Below are positions 1 to 9,224 of a DNA stretch of 64,000 nucleotides, piece after piece. The position numbers and the translations under genes were made by a program. Origin of the DNA: Herpetosiphonaceae bacterium. GTDB lineage: Bacteria; Chloroflexota; Chloroflexia; Chloroflexales; Kallotenuaceae. Positions within the stretch are counted from its first letter, which is position 1. Every line of letters begins with the position of its first letter. The DNA lies in the NCBI GenBank assembly GCA_036374795.1, contig DASUTC010000037.1, forward strand, positions 1 to 64,000, in the 5' to 3' direction. A model generated the notes under the pieces. That model had not been told where the DNA came from. It did not search any database and worked only from the letters and a program-made list of their open reading frames with translations.

Positions 1-39
1 CTCCCGGCGGGTGTCGACATCCAGATCCAGCTCGTCTGA
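1..39 (+). CDS. rpsJ: Ribosomal protein S10, 3' end only
   Basis: The first 12 codons in the window read [12 protein letters not shown] and then TGA, which matches the conserved C-terminus of S10 (LPAGVDIEIKL-type). The rest of the gene lies upstream. Its stop codon overlaps the rplC start by one base (TGATG), so the two genes are translationally coupled, as expected at the head of an S10 operon. Confidence 0.85.
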   Translation, partial: LPAGVDIQIQLV

Positions 40-671
40 TGGCAGCGCTGTTGGGCAGGAAGCTCGGGATGACGCAGGTCTTCGGCGAGGACGGCCAGGT
101 CGAGCGGGTCACGGTCGTGGAGGCCGGTCCGTGCCGGGTCACCGGCATCCGGACCCACGACCGCGACGGGTACGAGGCCGTGCAGATCGGCTTCGGCGAT
201 GTCAATCCCAAGCGGTTGACGAAGCCCGTGCTCGGCCAGATGAAAGGTGCTGGTGTATCGGTGCGCTACATCCGCGAGATGTCCGCCGACAACATCGATG
301 ATCATAAAGTTGGCGATACCCTCGATGTCGATCTGTTCAACGCCGACGATCTGGTCGATGTGACGGGCTGGTCGAAGGGCCGTGGCTTTGCGGGCGTTGT
401 GAAGCGCTACAACTTCCGTGGCGGCCCGCGCACGCACGGTCAGTCCGACCGCGAGCGCGCTCCCGGCTCGCTTGGCGCTGGCACCAGCCCGGGCAAGGTC
501 TGGAAAGGCAAGCGCATGCCCGGTCGGATGGGCAACGACCGCAAGACAGTCCAGCGGCTGCGCGTGGTGCGCGTCGACGGCGATCGGCACCTATTGTTGA
601 TCAAAGGTTCGGTTCCGGGGGCGAAGAATGGCCTCGTCTATGTTCGCCGGACAGTGAAGCCCAAGAAGTAG
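39..671 (+). CDS. rplC: 50S ribosomal protein L3
   Basis: This 210-residue protein is normal length for L3, an early-assembly 23S rRNA binder near the peptidyl transferase centre. The family signature region ([14 protein letters not shown] followed by GGPRTHGQS) is at about residues 110-135. The start ATG overlaps the rpsJ stop, and rplD follows nine bases after the stop. It is the second gene of the S10 operon. Confidence 0.97.
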   Translation: MAALLGRKLGMTQVFGEDGQVERVTVVEAGPCRVTGIRTHDRDGYEAVQIGFGDVNPKRLTKPVLGQMKGAGVSVRYIREMSADNIDDHKVGDTLDVDLFNADDLVDVTGWSKGRGFAGVVKRYNFRGGPRTHGQSDRERAPGSLGAGTSPGKVWKGKRMPGRMGNDRKTVQRLRVVRVDGDRHLLLIKGSVPGAKNGLVYVRRTVKPKK

Positions 672-680
672 GTGAGAAAC

Positions 681-1337
681 ATGCAAGCAACACTGTATAA
701 CCAGACCGGCGCACAGATCGGAACCATCGAGCTCGATGATTATATTTTCGGTATCGAACCGAATGTGCCGGTTATGCACCAGATGATGGTGTTCCAGCGG
801 GCGAATGCTCGCCAGGGCACGCACAGCACGCGCACGCGCGGTGAGGTGCGCGGCTCAACCCGAAAGCTCTATCGGCAGAAGGGCACCGGACGGGCGCGTC
901 AGGGCGCGATTCGCGCGCCGCATCACTCCGGTGGTGGCGTGGTGTTCGGCCCGAAGCCCCGCGATTACACCAAGCGCATGCCGCGCAAGATGCGGCGGCT
1001 GGCGGTGCGCTCAGCGCTCTCGGCCAAGCAGGCGGCGGGCGAGATCCGCATTATCGACGCGCTGGCGCTGGAGACGATCCGCACCAAGGCGGTGGTCGAG
1101 ATGCTGAATGCGTTCGAGATGGGCAAGAGCAAGACGCTGATCGTGCTGCCTGAGAAGAACGAGGCGATCGCGCGATCGGCGAATAACCTGCCGAACGTCA
1201 AGACGCTCAACGCGATGTATCTGAACGTGATCGACCTGCTTAAGTACGACTATGTGCTCATGCCGCAGGGCGCGCTTGAGAAGATCAGCGCCTGGCTGGG
1301 CAACAGCCCTGTGGCGCAGGATGAGGAGGCCGAATAA
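681..1337 (+). CDS. rplD: 50S ribosomal protein L4
   Basis: L4 binds 23S rRNA and lines the exit tunnel; in Escherichia coli it also represses the S10 operon. The protein is 218 residues if it starts at ATG 681, which has AGGTGAG six bases upstream; an in-frame GTG at 672 lies inside that ribosome binding site and is less likely. The conserved loop segment (GTGRARQGAIRAPHHSGGG) is present near residue 70. The stop overlaps the rplW start by one base. Confidence 0.96.
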   Translation: MQATLYNQTGAQIGTIELDDYIFGIEPNVPVMHQMMVFQRANARQGTHSTRTRGEVRGSTRKLYRQKGTGRARQGAIRAPHHSGGGVVFGPKPRDYTKRMPRKMRRLAVRSALSAKQAAGEIRIIDALALETIRTKAVVEMLNAFEMGKSKTLIVLPEKNEAIARSANNLPNVKTLNAMYLNVIDLLKYDYVLMPQGALEKISAWLGNSPVAQDEEAE

Positions 1338-1636
1338 TGAACGCCCATAAGATTATTATTCGCCCCGTGATCACCGAGAAGAACACGCGCTTCAACGAGA
1401 TTGGCAAGTATACCTTTGAGGTCGCGCGCGAGACGAACAAGATCGAAGTCAAGAAGGCGATCGAGGAAATCTTCGGCGTCACCGTCAAAGACGTAAACAT
1501 TGTCAACGTACGGGGCAAGCTCAAGCGCCGCCGCACCCGCCACGGCATTACTCAAGGCTTTACGCGGGATTGGAAGAAGGCGATTGTGACGCTCGCGCCC
1601 GACAGCAAGCCAATTGAAATCTTCGAAGGGGTCTAA
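1337..1636 (+). CDS. rplW: 50S ribosomal protein L23
   Basis: This is a 99-residue L23, the tunnel-exit protein that docks trigger factor and SRP. The N-terminal [12 protein letters not shown] segment and the [14 protein letters not shown] loop are typical. The start codon overlaps the rplD stop (TAATG). rplB begins two bases after its stop, so translation is probably coupled. Confidence 0.96.
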   Translation: MNAHKIIIRPVITEKNTRFNEIGKYTFEVARETNKIEVKKAIEEIFGVTVKDVNIVNVRGKLKRRRTRHGITQGFTRDWKKAIVTLAPDSKPIEIFEGV

Positions 1637-1638
1637 GC

Positions 1639-2466
1639 ATGGGCATCAAGCGATATAAGCCAACTTCGGCTGGCCGACGTGGCATGAGCGTCTCGACCTT
1701 CGAGGAGATCACGAAGTTTGAGCCGGAAAAGTCGCTGCTGGAGCCGAAGAAGCGCACAGGTGGCCGCAACAACCAGGGCCGCATCACGGCGCGGCACCGT
1801 GGCGGCGGTGCGTATCACCACTATCGGATCATCGACTTCAAGCGCAACAAGCCTGGCGTTCCGGCCACGGTCGTCGGCATCGAGTACGATCCGAACCGCT
1901 CGGCACGCATCGCGCTGCTGGAGTACAGCGACGGCGAGAAGCGCTACATCCTCGCGCCGCTCGGCCTGAACGTCGGCGATACCGTTATGTCGGGGCCGAC
2001 GGCGGAGGTGCGCGTGGGCAATGCGCTGCCGCTGCGCAATATTCCGGTCGGCTCGCAGATTCACAACATCGAGCTGCAAATCGGCAAGGGCGGCCAGATC
2101 GTCCGCTCGGCGGGCACCGTCGCGCAGTTGATGGCGAAGGAAGGCAACTATGCCACGCTGCGTCTGCCTTCGGGCGAGATGCGGATGGTCCATCTCAACT
2201 GCATGGCAACGCTCGGCCAGGTGGGCAACCTCGACCACCAGAATATCGTGATCGGCAAGGCGGGGCGCAACCGCTGGCGGGGCATTCGTCCGCACGTTCG
2301 CGGCTCGGCGATGAACCCGATCGATCACCCGCATGGAGGTGGCGAGGGTCGCGCGCCGCGTGGCATGCCGCCCAAGACCAAGTGGGGCAAGCCCGCGTAC
2401 GGCGTGAAGACCCGCAACAACAAGCAGACCGATAAGTATATCGTTCGGCGACGGAACGAGAAGTAA
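1639..2466 (+). CDS. rplB: 50S ribosomal protein L2
   Basis: This is a 275-residue L2, a core 23S rRNA protein needed for subunit association and peptidyl transferase activity. The conserved [16 protein letters not shown] motif, with the functionally important histidine, is near residue 225-240. It is followed by a 175-bp spacer, long for this operon, that holds an inverted pair of heptad arrays. Confidence 0.97.
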   Translation: MGIKRYKPTSAGRRGMSVSTFEEITKFEPEKSLLEPKKRTGGRNNQGRITARHRGGGAYHHYRIIDFKRNKPGVPATVVGIEYDPNRSARIALLEYSDGEKRYILAPLGLNVGDTVMSGPTAEVRVGNALPLRNIPVGSQIHNIELQIGKGGQIVRSAGTVAQLMAKEGNYATLRLPSGEMRMVHLNCMATLGQVGNLDHQNIVIGKAGRNRWRGIRPHVRGSAMNPIDHPHGGGEGRAPRGMPPKTKWGKPAYGVKTRNNKQTDKYIVRRRNEK

Positions 2467-2550
2467 AACAGGTACCGGGATAGAGGGGTGCAGCGCGTGC
2501 TGCCGGAGGAGCGGGGCTGATGCTCCACCTCTGCCTTCTCCCCAAACGAA

Positions 2551-2618
2551 GTTCAAAGTTCGGAGTTCAAAGTTCTACGTTGAATCTAATCTTGAGCTTT
2601 GGACCTTGAACGTTGAAC
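2551..2618. repeat. GTTCNNN heptad element, facing arrays (rplB-rpsS spacer)
   Basis: The left arm has five contiguous 7-bp units at 2551-2585, each starting GTTC or GTTG. The right arm has four units on the opposite strand at 2591-2618, each starting GTTC, GTCC or GCTC. Both arms hold perfect 7-bp phase, while the last three bases of each unit vary. The arms can pair in RNA into an imperfect hairpin. No coding function is apparent. Confidence 0.85.
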
Positions 2619-2641
2619 TGGTCGAAAAGGAAGGGTTATCT

Positions 2642-2929
2642 ATGTCTCGCTCATCCAAAAAGGGACCGTATGTTGATCTGCGCTTGCTGGGGCGCGTCGA
2701 GATGTTGAATCGCTCGAACGACAAGCGCGTGCTCAAGACCTGGTCCCGCGATTCGACCATCTTCCCGCAGATGGTTGGTCACACGATCGCTGTGCACGAT
2801 GGTCGTCGCCACGTTCCGGTGTTCATCTCCGAGAACATGGTTGGGCATAAACTTGGTGAGTTCGCGCCCACCCGTTTTTTCCGCGGCCACGGCGGTAAGA
2901 AGGCCGACAAGCGCGGCAAGATGAAGTAG
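2642..2929 (+). CDS. rpsS: 30S ribosomal protein S19
   Basis: This is a 95-residue S19, a small-subunit head protein that contacts S13 and tRNA. It starts at [12 protein letters not shown] (ATG 2642) with AAAGGAAGGG upstream; an in-frame ATG at 2606 would add 12 residues that are not part of the family and overlap the repeat element. The conserved VYNGKxHVPV-like segment appears as [14 protein letters not shown]. Confidence 0.96.
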   Translation: MSRSSKKGPYVDLRLLGRVEMLNRSNDKRVLKTWSRDSTIFPQMVGHTIAVHDGRRHVPVFISENMVGHKLGEFAPTRFFRGHGGKKADKRGKMK

Positions 2930-2935
2930 GAGCCA

Positions 2936-3280
2936 ATGATGCAAGCTAAAGCTATGCTACGCGGCTTCCGTATGTCGCCGCAGAAGGTACGTCTTGTGGC
3001 CGATGTGGTGCGCGGAAAGCGTGTAGATCAAGCCCTCGCGATTTTGCGCAACATGCCCCACAAGGCCGCGCACGAGATTTATCGCACCGTCGCGTCGGCT
3101 GCGGCCAACGCCGAAAATAACTTCCACATGGACCGTGAGGATCTGGTGATCAAGACGATCATGATCGATGAAGGACCGGCGATCAAGCGGATGCATGTGC
3201 GTGCGCGAGGTCGTGCGAATATCATTCGCAAACGATCGAGCCATATTACCGTGGTCGTGGACGACGGTCAGGAGTATTAA
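2936..3280 (+). CDS. rplV: 50S ribosomal protein L22
   Basis: This is a 114-residue L22, whose beta-hairpin forms part of the exit tunnel constriction. The [21 protein letters not shown]-terminus and the [19 protein letters not shown] hairpin region are conserved. ATG 2936 and ATG 2939 are adjacent in-frame starts. rpsC begins directly after the stop with no spacer. Confidence 0.96.
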   Translation: MMQAKAMLRGFRMSPQKVRLVADVVRGKRVDQALAILRNMPHKAAHEIYRTVASAAANAENNFHMDREDLVIKTIMIDEGPAIKRMHVRARGRANIIRKRSSHITVVVDDGQEY

Positions 3281-4105
3281 ATGGGTCGCAAAGTACATCC
3301 CATTGGTTTTCGTCTAGGCTACATCAAAGATTGGCAGTCGCGCTGGTACGCCGACCGCAACTATGCTGAGCTGCTGCAAGAGGATCGGCACATTCGCGAT
3401 CTGGTGCATAAAGAGCTGGACGGCGCTGGTGTTTCGCGCGTTGAGATCGAGCGCGCCGCCAACAAGGTCGAGGTGACGATCCACACCGCAAAGCCGGGCG
3501 TGGTCATCGGCAAGCGCGGCCAGAACGTCGATGTGCTCAAGGGCAAGCTGGAGAAGCTGTCGGGCAAGAAGATCAAGCTGAACATCAGCGAGATCCACCA
3601 GCCTGAGCTGGACGCTCAGCTTGTCGCCGAGAGCATCGCCGAGCAGATCACCAAGCGTGTCTCGTTCAAGCGCGCGATGAAGCAGGCCACGCAGCGGGCG
3701 ATGCGTTTGGGTGCCGAAGGCATCATGGTCAAGTGCTCCGGGCGCCTGGGCGGTGCCGAGATGGCGCGCTTCGTCTATGACATGCAGGGCCGGATTCCGC
3801 GCCACACGCTCCGCGCCGACATCGATTACGCCGTGGTGCATGCGCACACAACCTATGGTCGTATCGGCGTCAAGGTGTGGATCTACAAAGGCGAGGTCTT
3901 TCCGAGGGCCGACGGCACACTGGAGCGCGCTGAGCCGGCTCGCCGCCAGGCAGCGCCGCTGCCGGACGAGGGCCGTGATCGCGGTCGCGGTCGGGGCCGG
4001 GGTGCCGGTGGCAACGAGGGCGGCGGCGGTGGCCGTGGTCGGGGTCGTGGCCGTGGCGGTCAGGGCCAGCCTCAGGCTCAGCAGGCGACGACGAGCGACG
4101 AATAA
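3281..4105 (+). CDS. rpsC: 30S ribosomal protein S3 with Arg-Gly-rich tail
   Basis: S3 sits at the mRNA entry of the 30S subunit. The type 2 KH domain is complete, with its GxxG loop (IGKRGQN) near residue 78, followed by the S3 C-terminal domain up to about residue 210. The remaining roughly 60 residues are low-complexity repeats of Arg-Gly and Gly-Gly with a Gln-rich end. That makes 274 residues in total, longer than the common 210-240. The tail may bind RNA; this is inferred from composition only. Confident as S3. Confidence 0.96.
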   Translation: MGRKVHPIGFRLGYIKDWQSRWYADRNYAELLQEDRHIRDLVHKELDGAGVSRVEIERAANKVEVTIHTAKPGVVIGKRGQNVDVLKGKLEKLSGKKIKLNISEIHQPELDAQLVAESIAEQITKRVSFKRAMKQATQRAMRLGAEGIMVKCSGRLGGAEMARFVYDMQGRIPRHTLRADIDYAVVHAHTTYGRIGVKVWIYKGEVFPRADGTLERAEPARRQAAPLPDEGRDRGRGRGRGAGGNEGGGGGRGRGRGRGGQGQPQAQQATTSDE

Positions 4106-4116
4106 TCGAGAATAAG

Positions 4117-4180
4117 GAACAACAGAACAAAGAGAAACGCTAGAAATACCTTGTTCTCTGTTCTTGGTTCTTTGTTTTGA
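4117..4180. repeat. GTTCNNN heptad element (rpsC-rplP spacer)
   Basis: The right arm has four 7-bp units at 4153-4180 (GTTCTCT, GTTCTTG and two more). The left arm carries GAAC units on the other strand at about 4117-4138, with one 8-bp step. The arms are complementary (GAACAAA against TTTGTTC), so the transcript can form a hairpin. The element starts about a dozen bases after the rpsC stop. Confidence 0.75.
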
Positions 4181-4199
4181 ACGGCTAGAGGGTATTGAT

Positions 4200-4646
4200 A
4201 TGTTGATGCCAAAGCGGATGAAGTACCGCAAGATGCACCGAGGCGTGCAAAAGCGCACCAAGATTTCGGGGCGCGGCACGACGGTGGCTTTCGGCGACTT
4301 CGGGCTCATGGCGGTAGAGCAGGCGTGGATCGATAGCCGCCAGATCGAGGCGGCGCGTCGTGCGATCACGCATTACGTGAAGCGCGGTGGTAAGGTGTGG
4401 ATTCGCATCTTCCCCGATAAGCCGATCACGCAGAAGCCTGCCGAGACGCGCATGGGTTCGGGTAAGGGCGCGGTGGAGTACTATGTCGCCGTCGTCAAGC
4501 CGGGCCGCGTGATGTTTGAGCTAGGCGGTGTCCGCGAGGATGTCGCTACGGCGGCCTTGCAGCGCGCGGCGCAGAAGCTGCCGATCAAGTGCAAGATCAT
4601 CGCGAAGGAGACGGCAGGGGAGGTTCCGCACGATGAAGGTGAATGA
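4200..4646 (+). CDS. rplP: 50S ribosomal protein L16
   Basis: This is a 148-residue L16, located near the A-site tRNA elbow. The start chosen is ATG 4200 ([11 protein letters not shown], the usual N-terminus) with AGAGGG upstream; a longer in-frame start at 4164 would run through the repeat. The motif [22 protein letters not shown] is conserved. The last 14 bases overlap rpmC. Confidence 0.96.
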   Translation: MLMPKRMKYRKMHRGVQKRTKISGRGTTVAFGDFGLMAVEQAWIDSRQIEAARRAITHYVKRGGKVWIRIFPDKPITQKPAETRMGSGKGAVEYYVAVVKPGRVMFELGGVREDVATAALQRAAQKLPIKCKIIAKETAGEVPHDEGE

Positions 4647-4842
4647 GATTCGTCAGCTCGATAGCGGGCGGCTACAAGAGCGCTTGCGTGAGATCGATCA
4701 GGAATTGTTCAACCTTCGCTTCCAGAAGGAGACGGGCCGCCTGACGAATACCGCGCGCTTCGGGCAACTCAAGCAAGAATATGCCCGCATCAAGACCATC
4801 CTGCGCGAGCGCGAGCTGGCACAGGCTGAAGGCGGGAGGTAA
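4633..4842 (+). CDS. rpmC: 50S ribosomal protein L29
   Basis: This is a 69-residue L29 beginning [10 protein letters not shown], a small helical protein beside the exit tunnel. The start lies 14 bases inside rplP, in another frame, with AGGGGAGG upstream, so the two are translationally coupled. A much longer in-frame extension upstream is only the shadow of rplP. Confidence 0.94.
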   Translation: MKVNEIRQLDSGRLQERLREIDQELFNLRFQKETGRLTNTARFGQLKQEYARIKTILRERELAQAEGGR

Positions 4843-4844
4843 GC

Positions 4845-5183
4845 ATGGCTCAGGGACAGACAGGCGAGCGGGCCGTCAACCGCAAAGAGAAGGTTGGGCG
4901 GGTCGTCTCGAACAAGATGGATAAAACCGTAGTGGTCGCCGTAGACTACCTGCGCCCGCACCCGATCTATCGCAAGACGGTGCGCAAGACGCACAAGTTC
5001 TACGCCCACGACGAAGAGAATCGCTGCCAGATCGGCGACACGGTGCGGATCGAAGAAAGCCGCCCGCTGAGCAAGCTGAAGCGCTGGCGCGTGGTCGAGA
5101 TCATCGGTAACAAAGATCAGCCAATCGCGATCAAGGACGCCGAGGCTGAGCTTGCGTCCGATGACAATCAGATCGCTGAGTAA
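4845..5183 (+). CDS. rpsQ: 30S ribosomal protein S17, extended
   Basis: This is S17, an early 16S rRNA binder with an OB fold. The core ([16 protein letters not shown], then [21 protein letters not shown]) is clear from about residue 18. The protein has 112 residues against a usual 80-90. The excess is a short N-terminal segment and an acidic C-terminal tail. It starts two bases after rpmC. Confidence 0.95.
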   Translation: MAQGQTGERAVNRKEKVGRVVSNKMDKTVVVAVDYLRPHPIYRKTVRKTHKFYAHDEENRCQIGDTVRIEESRPLSKLKRWRVVEIIGNKDQPIAIKDAEAELASDDNQIAE

Positions 5184-5200
5184 GGAAGGTAGGTGCAGGC

Positions 5201-5569
5201 GTGATTCAGCCACAGACTCGTTTGAAGGTGGCCGACAACACCGGTGCCAAAGAGATTATGTGTATTCGCGTGCTGGGTGGATCGAAGGTGAAGTCCGGCT
5301 CAGTCGGGGATATCATCATCGCGTCGGTCAAGGATGCGGCACCCGGCGGCAACGCGAAAAAGGGCGAGGTTGTGCGGGCCGTGATCGTGCGCGTGTCGAA
5401 GGAATATGGTCGGCCCGACGGCTCACATATTCGCTTCGATGATAACGCGGCGGTCTTGATCCGGCAGGACGGCAACCCGCGCGGCACCCGCATCTTCGGG
5501 CCAGTTGCCCGCGAGCTACGCGACCGGCAGTTCATGAAGATCGTGTCGCTCGCGCCCGAAACGCTGTAA
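5201..5569 (+). CDS. rplN: 50S ribosomal protein L14
   Basis: This is a 122-residue L14 at the subunit interface. It starts with GTG ([17 protein letters not shown]), preceded by GGAAGGTAGG. The C-terminus [22 protein letters not shown] is characteristic. A 113-bp spacer with a long imperfect dyad (CCGGCA at 5573 against TGCCGG near 5643) separates it from rplX. Confidence 0.96.
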   Translation: MIQPQTRLKVADNTGAKEIMCIRVLGGSKVKSGSVGDIIIASVKDAAPGGNAKKGEVVRAVIVRVSKEYGRPDGSHIRFDDNAAVLIRQDGNPRGTRIFGPVARELRDRQFMKIVSLAPETL

Positions 5570-5682
5570 CACCCGGCAGCAGGAGCAGCACGCCGCAGGT
5601 TTTGGTACAATATCCTATCCTGCTGGCTCTGGTTGCAGACCGTGCCGGATGAAGATAGCTGACTGCCAAGATAGAGGTTGAT

Positions 5683-6024
5683 ATGCACGTCAAGACTGGT
5701 GACGAAGTCTTGGTTATCTCTGGGAAGAATAAGGGCCGCCGTGGCAAAATCACGCGGTCGATCCCCAGCAAAGACCGGGTTGTCGTCGAAAATGTAAACA
5801 TGGTCAAGAAGCACATGAAGCCGCGTGGTCCGCGCCAGCGGGGCGGCATCATCGAAGTCGAAGCGCCGCTGCATGTTTCCAATGTGATGCTGGTCTGCCC
5901 GAGCTGCGGCAAGGCAGCGCGCACCGGGTATCGCATCCTGGAGGGCGAGGGCAAAGTCAGCCGCCGCAAGGTGCGCTACTGCAAGGCGTGCGACGCAGCT
6001 ATTGATCAGCCGAAGAATGCTTAG
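5683..6024 (+). CDS. rplX: 50S ribosomal protein L24, zinc-finger form
   Basis: L24 initiates 50S assembly. It has an N-terminal KOW motif (KTGDEVLVISGKNKGRRGKI) and a C-terminal pair of CxxC motifs (CPSCG, then CKACD), so it is the zinc-coordinating form. Its 113 residues are normal length. It is followed by a short heptad element before rplE. Confidence 0.95.
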   Translation: MHVKTGDEVLVISGKNKGRRGKITRSIPSKDRVVVENVNMVKKHMKPRGPRQRGGIIEVEAPLHVSNVMLVCPSCGKAARTGYRILEGEGKVSRRKVRYCKACDAAIDQPKNA

Positions 6025-6032
6025 TTGATGAT

Positions 6033-6085
6033 TTGTAATCTGTAATGCAGGATTGGGAAGACCAATAACCGGTTGCCGATTGCAA
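6033..6085. repeat. Heptad element, TTGTAAT subtype (rplX-rplE spacer)
   Basis: The left arm has TTGTAAT and CTGTAAT at 6033-6046, then a weaker unit to 6053. The right arm has three 7-bp units on the other strand at 6065-6085, including TTGCAAT. Phase is 7 bp in each arm. The sequence differs from GTTCNNN but matches the TGTGAAT-like units in the rpsM-rpsK spacer. Confidence 0.6.
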
Positions 6086-6096
6086 ATGAGGGTGTT

Positions 6097-6639
6097 ATGG
6101 CTGTACGAATGAGGGAAAAGTATCAGCGGGAAGCCGTACCTGCGCTGATGAAAGAGTTCAACTTCCAGAATATTATGGAAGTGCCGCGTATCGAGAAGGT
6201 CGTGCTGAACATCGGCATGGGCGAGGCGTTGCAGAACGCCAAGTCGATGGATGCCGCTGTCGGCGACCTGACCGCGATTGCCGGGCAGAAGCCGGTGATC
6301 ACCCGCGCGCGCAAGTCGATTGCGAACTTCAAGCTGCGCCAGGGCCAGGCGATCGGCGCAATGGTGACGCTGCGCGGCGATCGGATGTACGAGTTCCTGG
6401 ATCGGCTGATCTCGATCGCGCTGCCGCGTATCCGCGACTTCCGTGGCGTGAGCCGCCGGTCGTTCGATGGCCGTGGGAACTACAGCATCGGCCTGCGCGA
6501 GCAGATCGTGTTTCCCGAAATTGACTACGACAGGGTTGACAAGCTACGTGGCCTGGAAGTCGCGATCGTGACTTCTGCGAGAAACGATAACGAAGGCTAT
6601 GCTCTGCTGAAGCAAATGGGTATGCCGTTCCGTGACTAA
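6097..6639 (+). CDS. rplE: 50S ribosomal protein L5
   Basis: This is a 180-residue L5, which binds 5S rRNA and contacts P-site tRNA. The start chosen is ATG 6097 ([10 protein letters not shown]) with GAGGG upstream; an earlier in-frame ATG at 6073 lies in the repeat region. Conserved segments include [15 protein letters not shown] and [19 protein letters not shown]. Confidence 0.96.
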   Translation: MAVRMREKYQREAVPALMKEFNFQNIMEVPRIEKVVLNIGMGEALQNAKSMDAAVGDLTAIAGQKPVITRARKSIANFKLRQGQAIGAMVTLRGDRMYEFLDRLISIALPRIRDFRGVSRRSFDGRGNYSIGLREQIVFPEIDYDRVDKLRGLEVAIVTSARNDNEGYALLKQMGMPFRD

Positions 6640-6698
6640 AATGCACCGGAGCTAGCAACCGCGAGGTTGAGCGGCTACCGTGTGAGGAGGAATCTACT

Positions 6699-6884
6699 TT
6701 GGCTCGCAAAGCGTTAATCGTCAAGTCCCAGCAGACTCCGAAGTACGCCGTGCGCCAGCGCAATCGGTGCAATCGGTGTGGTCGTTCGCGTGCAGTGTAT
6801 CGAAAGTTCGCTCTCTGCCGTATTTGCCTTCGTGAGATGGCCCTGCGCGGCCTGATTCCGGGCATGACGAAGTCGAGCTGGTAA
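6699..6884 (+). CDS. rpsN: 30S ribosomal protein S14, type Z
   Basis: This is the 61-residue zinc-binding form of S14, with CNRC and CRIC pairs (CxxC-x12-CxxC). It starts with TTG at 6699, preceded by a strong GAGGAGG, and the protein begins [10 protein letters not shown]. It is a 16S head protein in the usual place between rplE and rpsH. Confidence 0.95.
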   Translation: MARKALIVKSQQTPKYAVRQRNRCNRCGRSRAVYRKFALCRICLREMALRGLIPGMTKSSW

Positions 6885-6955
6885 TTGAGCAGCGCTGTAC
6901 GAAATATTGACATTGAATCGTGCAGCACCGTTCGCTCCATGGGGAGGACTTGACC

Positions 6956-7360
6956 GTGAGTTTTAATGATCCAATTGCCGATATGCTGACACGCATCCGC
7001 AACGCATGCATGCAGCGCCATGCTACCGTGACGATGCCGAAGTCGAAGCTGAAGGTTGCTATCGCCGAAATCCTGAAGCAGGAAGGCTTTATCAGGGATT
7101 TTACGGTACAGCCAATGGACGGCAAAGCGTTTGAAAATATTGTGATCACGCTGAAGTACAGCGCCGATCGGGAGCCAGTGATTACCGGGCTGAAGCGCGT
7201 AAGCCGCCCAGGTCTGCGGATCTACTCGAAGCACGCTGATATTCCCCGCGTGCGTGGCGGAATGGGTCTTACCATTCTGTCGACGCCCAAGGGTGTGATG
7301 AGCGGCTACGAGGCATGGCGACAGAACGTTGGCGGTGAAGTTCTGGCGTACGTCTGGTAA
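6956..7360 (+). CDS. rpsH: 30S ribosomal protein S8
   Basis: This is a 134-residue S8, a primary 16S binder and, in E. coli, the spc-operon repressor. The start is GTG 6956 ([17 protein letters not shown]), preceded by GGGGAGGA. An ATG at 6920 would add 12 unrelated residues. The C-terminal [22 protein letters not shown] matches the usual STSKGVMSDxEARRxxVGGE pattern. Confidence 0.95.
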   Translation: MSFNDPIADMLTRIRNACMQRHATVTMPKSKLKVAIAEILKQEGFIRDFTVQPMDGKAFENIVITLKYSADREPVITGLKRVSRPGLRIYSKHADIPRVRGGMGLTILSTPKGVMSGYEAWRQNVGGEVLAYVW

Positions 7361-7367
7361 ATCCTGC

Positions 7368-7439
7368 GGGCGTTCGCTAGAGCGCCCGGCCTATCTGGGG
7401 AAAAAGCGGGCGCGCGGCTCTTCAACGGGCGCGCTCCGC
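7368..7439. other. Two RNA hairpins in the rpsH-rplF spacer
   Basis: Hairpin 1 pairs 7368-7375 with 7380-7387 (8 bp, one G-U, 4-nt loop). Hairpin 2 pairs 7406-7415 with 7429-7439 with a single bulged base. Neither is followed by a U tract, so they look like mRNA processing or stability structures rather than terminators. Confidence 0.5.
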
Positions 7440-7463
7440 TAATCACCTAAGGAGTAGAGAGCC

Positions 7464-8024
7464 ATGTCGCGCATTGGCAAGAAGCCGATCTCTGTGCCGA
7501 AAGGCGTAACAGTAGATGTCGCGAACAATAATTTCGTGACGGTGAAAGGCCCGAAGGGCACGCTGAGCCAGCAGATGCCGCCTGAGATTAAGATCAATCA
7601 GGAGGACGGCACGATCAACGTGACGCGCCCAAGCGAGGAGAAGCGCCACAAAGCGCTGCACGGCCTGACCCGCTCGCTGCTGAACAATATGGTGGTGGGC
7701 GTCAGCACCGGCTTCCAGAAAGTGCTGGAGATCAACGGTGTTGGCTACCGCGCCACCAAGACCGGCAAGAATCTGACGATGTCGCTGGGCTTTTCGCATC
7801 CGGTGATTGTCGAAGCGCCCGATGGCATCGATCTGAACGTTGGCGAGCGTAACACCGTCATCGTCTCAGGTGCCGATAAGCAGCTTGTCGGCGAGGTTGC
7901 CGCCAACATTCGCGGTCTGCGTCCGCCGGAGCCCTACAAGGGCAAGGGCATCAAGTACTCGACCGAGACGATCCGCCGCAAAGCTGGCAAGGCTGGCAAG
8001 ACCGGTAAGGGCGGCAAGAAGTAA
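7464..8024 (+). CDS. rplF: 50S ribosomal protein L6
   Basis: This is a 186-residue L6 with two related domains. The N-terminus MSRIGKKPISVPKGV is typical, and the C-terminal region RPPEPYKGKGIKY contains the 23S-binding motif. It ends in a short lysine-glycine-rich tail. A heptad element begins directly after the stop. Confidence 0.96.
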   Translation: MSRIGKKPISVPKGVTVDVANNNFVTVKGPKGTLSQQMPPEIKINQEDGTINVTRPSEEKRHKALHGLTRSLLNNMVVGVSTGFQKVLEINGVGYRATKTGKNLTMSLGFSHPVIVEAPDGIDLNVGERNTVIVSGADKQLVGEVAANIRGLRPPEPYKGKGIKYSTETIRRKAGKAGKTGKGGKK

Positions 8025-8100
8025 CAACGAGAACGGAGAACAGCGGAGCAAAGAACCACGATCCGTCATGGATCACTTTGTTCTATGTTCTTTGTTCTTC
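8025..8100. repeat. GTTCNNN heptad element, facing arrays (rplF-rplR spacer)
   Basis: The left arm, read on the minus strand between 8060 and 8025, has GTTCTTT, GCTCCGC and, after a one-base slip, two further GTTC units. The right arm has three plus-strand units at 8080-8100. The two arms are separated by about 20 bp that include a small dyad (GATCCGTCATGGATC). The element begins at the base after the rplF stop. Confidence 0.75.
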
Positions 8101-8156
8101 CCGATCCTTGATGGCAGTGGATATATTCTCTGCCCGATGCGAGAGGATGTCGCAAT

Positions 8157-8522
8157 ATGGCACAGATTAATCGGCGGGAACAGCGGGCCAAGCGCCAGCG
8201 CCGCATCCGTTCAAAGATCAACGGAACGGCACAGCGCCCACGCCTGAATGTATTCCGCAGCAATATGCATATCTACGCACAGGTCATCGACGATGTGCGT
8301 CAGCACACACTGGTTGCCGCTTCGACGGTGGACGCTTCGATGCGGTCACTGCTGAGCGACAACAACAAGGTCGAAGAGGCGAAGCTGGTTGGGCGGCTGA
8401 TCGCAGAGCGCGCGCAGGCTGCCGGGATCAAGCAGGTGGTTTTCGACCGAGGCGGCTACCTGTATCACGGTCGCATCAAGGCGCTCGCCGATGCAGCCCG
8501 CGAGGCTGGACTGGAATTTTAG
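8157..8522 (+). CDS. rplR: 50S ribosomal protein L18
   Basis: This is a 121-residue L18, a 5S rRNA binder. Conserved parts are [20 protein letters not shown] and the C-terminal [24 protein letters not shown]. The stop codon TAG is also the start of the next heptad array. Confidence 0.95.
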   Translation: MAQINRREQRAKRQRRIRSKINGTAQRPRLNVFRSNMHIYAQVIDDVRQHTLVAASTVDASMRSLLSDNNKVEEAKLVGRLIAERAQAAGIKQVVFDRGGYLYHGRIKALADAAREAGLEF

Positions 8523-8601
8523 TTTCAAGTTCCGAGTTTCTAGTTCCTAGCTATAGCATGACAGCCCGAAGCCTGGAGCTAGGAACTCATAACATGGAAC
8601 T
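8521..8601. repeat. AGTTYCN heptad element, facing arrays (rplR-rpsE spacer)
   Basis: The left arm has four units at 8521-8548 (AGTTTCA, AGTTCCG and two more). The right arm has three units on the other strand at 8581-8601 in exact 7-bp phase. The arms are complementary (CTAGTTCCTAG region against AGCTAGGAACT). The first unit overlaps the rplR stop codon, and the last ends about 15 bp before the rpsE start. Confidence 0.8.
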
Positions 8602-8615
8602 GTTCTGGAGGAAAC

Positions 8616-9149
8616 GTGGCGAACTCACGAATTAACGCCGAAGACCTGGAGCTTGAGGAGCGTGTCGTCCAGATCAACCGCGTTGCGAAAGTGGTTAAGG
8701 GTGGACGCCGCTTCAACCTGAGCACACTCGTGGTAGTTGGTGACGGTAGAGGCAACGTTGGGGTTGGCATGGGTAAGGCGGCTGAGGTGCCCGAAGCGAT
8801 TCGCAAGGGCGTCGAGGCGGCCAAGAAAAACATGATCCGTGTGGAGCTGGAAGAGCACACCATTCCCCACGAAGTAAGAAGTGAATTTAAGACGGCGCAG
8901 GTTGTGCTGTTCCCTGCCGCGCCTGGCACCGGCGTTATCGCGGGCGGTGGCGTGCGCGCGGTGTTGGAGGCGGCAGGCGTCAAAGATGTGTTGACGAAAT
9001 CGCTTGGTTCCAGCAACAAAGTAAATGTTGTGAAGGCGACGTTTGAGGCGCTCCGACAACTGCGCTCGCTTGAGCAAGAAGCGCGACGCCGCGACCTGAC
9101 GACGGAAGAATTGCGGCGGCGAATGGGCCGGGCGCGCCGTAGCGAATAA
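8616..9149 (+). CDS. rpsE: 30S ribosomal protein S5
   Basis: This is a 177-residue S5, important for decoding fidelity and mRNA unwinding. It starts with GTG 8616, preceded by TGGAGGAAAC. The double-stranded RNA-binding N-terminal domain carries [23 protein letters not shown], and the C-terminal domain carries [19 protein letters not shown]. Confidence 0.95.
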   Translation: MANSRINAEDLELEERVVQINRVAKVVKGGRRFNLSTLVVVGDGRGNVGVGMGKAAEVPEAIRKGVEAAKKNMIRVELEEHTIPHEVRSEFKTAQVVLFPAAPGTGVIAGGGVRAVLEAAGVKDVLTKSLGSSNKVNVVKATFEALRQLRSLEQEARRRDLTTEELRRRMGRARRSE

Positions 9150-9168
9150 ACACTGTCGTCGCTTACGG

Positions 9169-9192
9169 TCAGCGCGGCCAGCACCGCGCTGA
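9169..9192. other. RNA hairpin between rpsE and rpmD
   Basis: Nine perfectly paired bases (9169-9177 with 9184-9192) enclose a 6-nt loop. It lies 32 bp before the rpmD start and lacks a U tract. It could protect mRNA or modulate rpmD translation; that role is inferred. Confidence 0.4.
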
Positions 9193-9224
9193 TACCTGAC
9201 GGCGGTTGATGTCTGGAGATAGCA

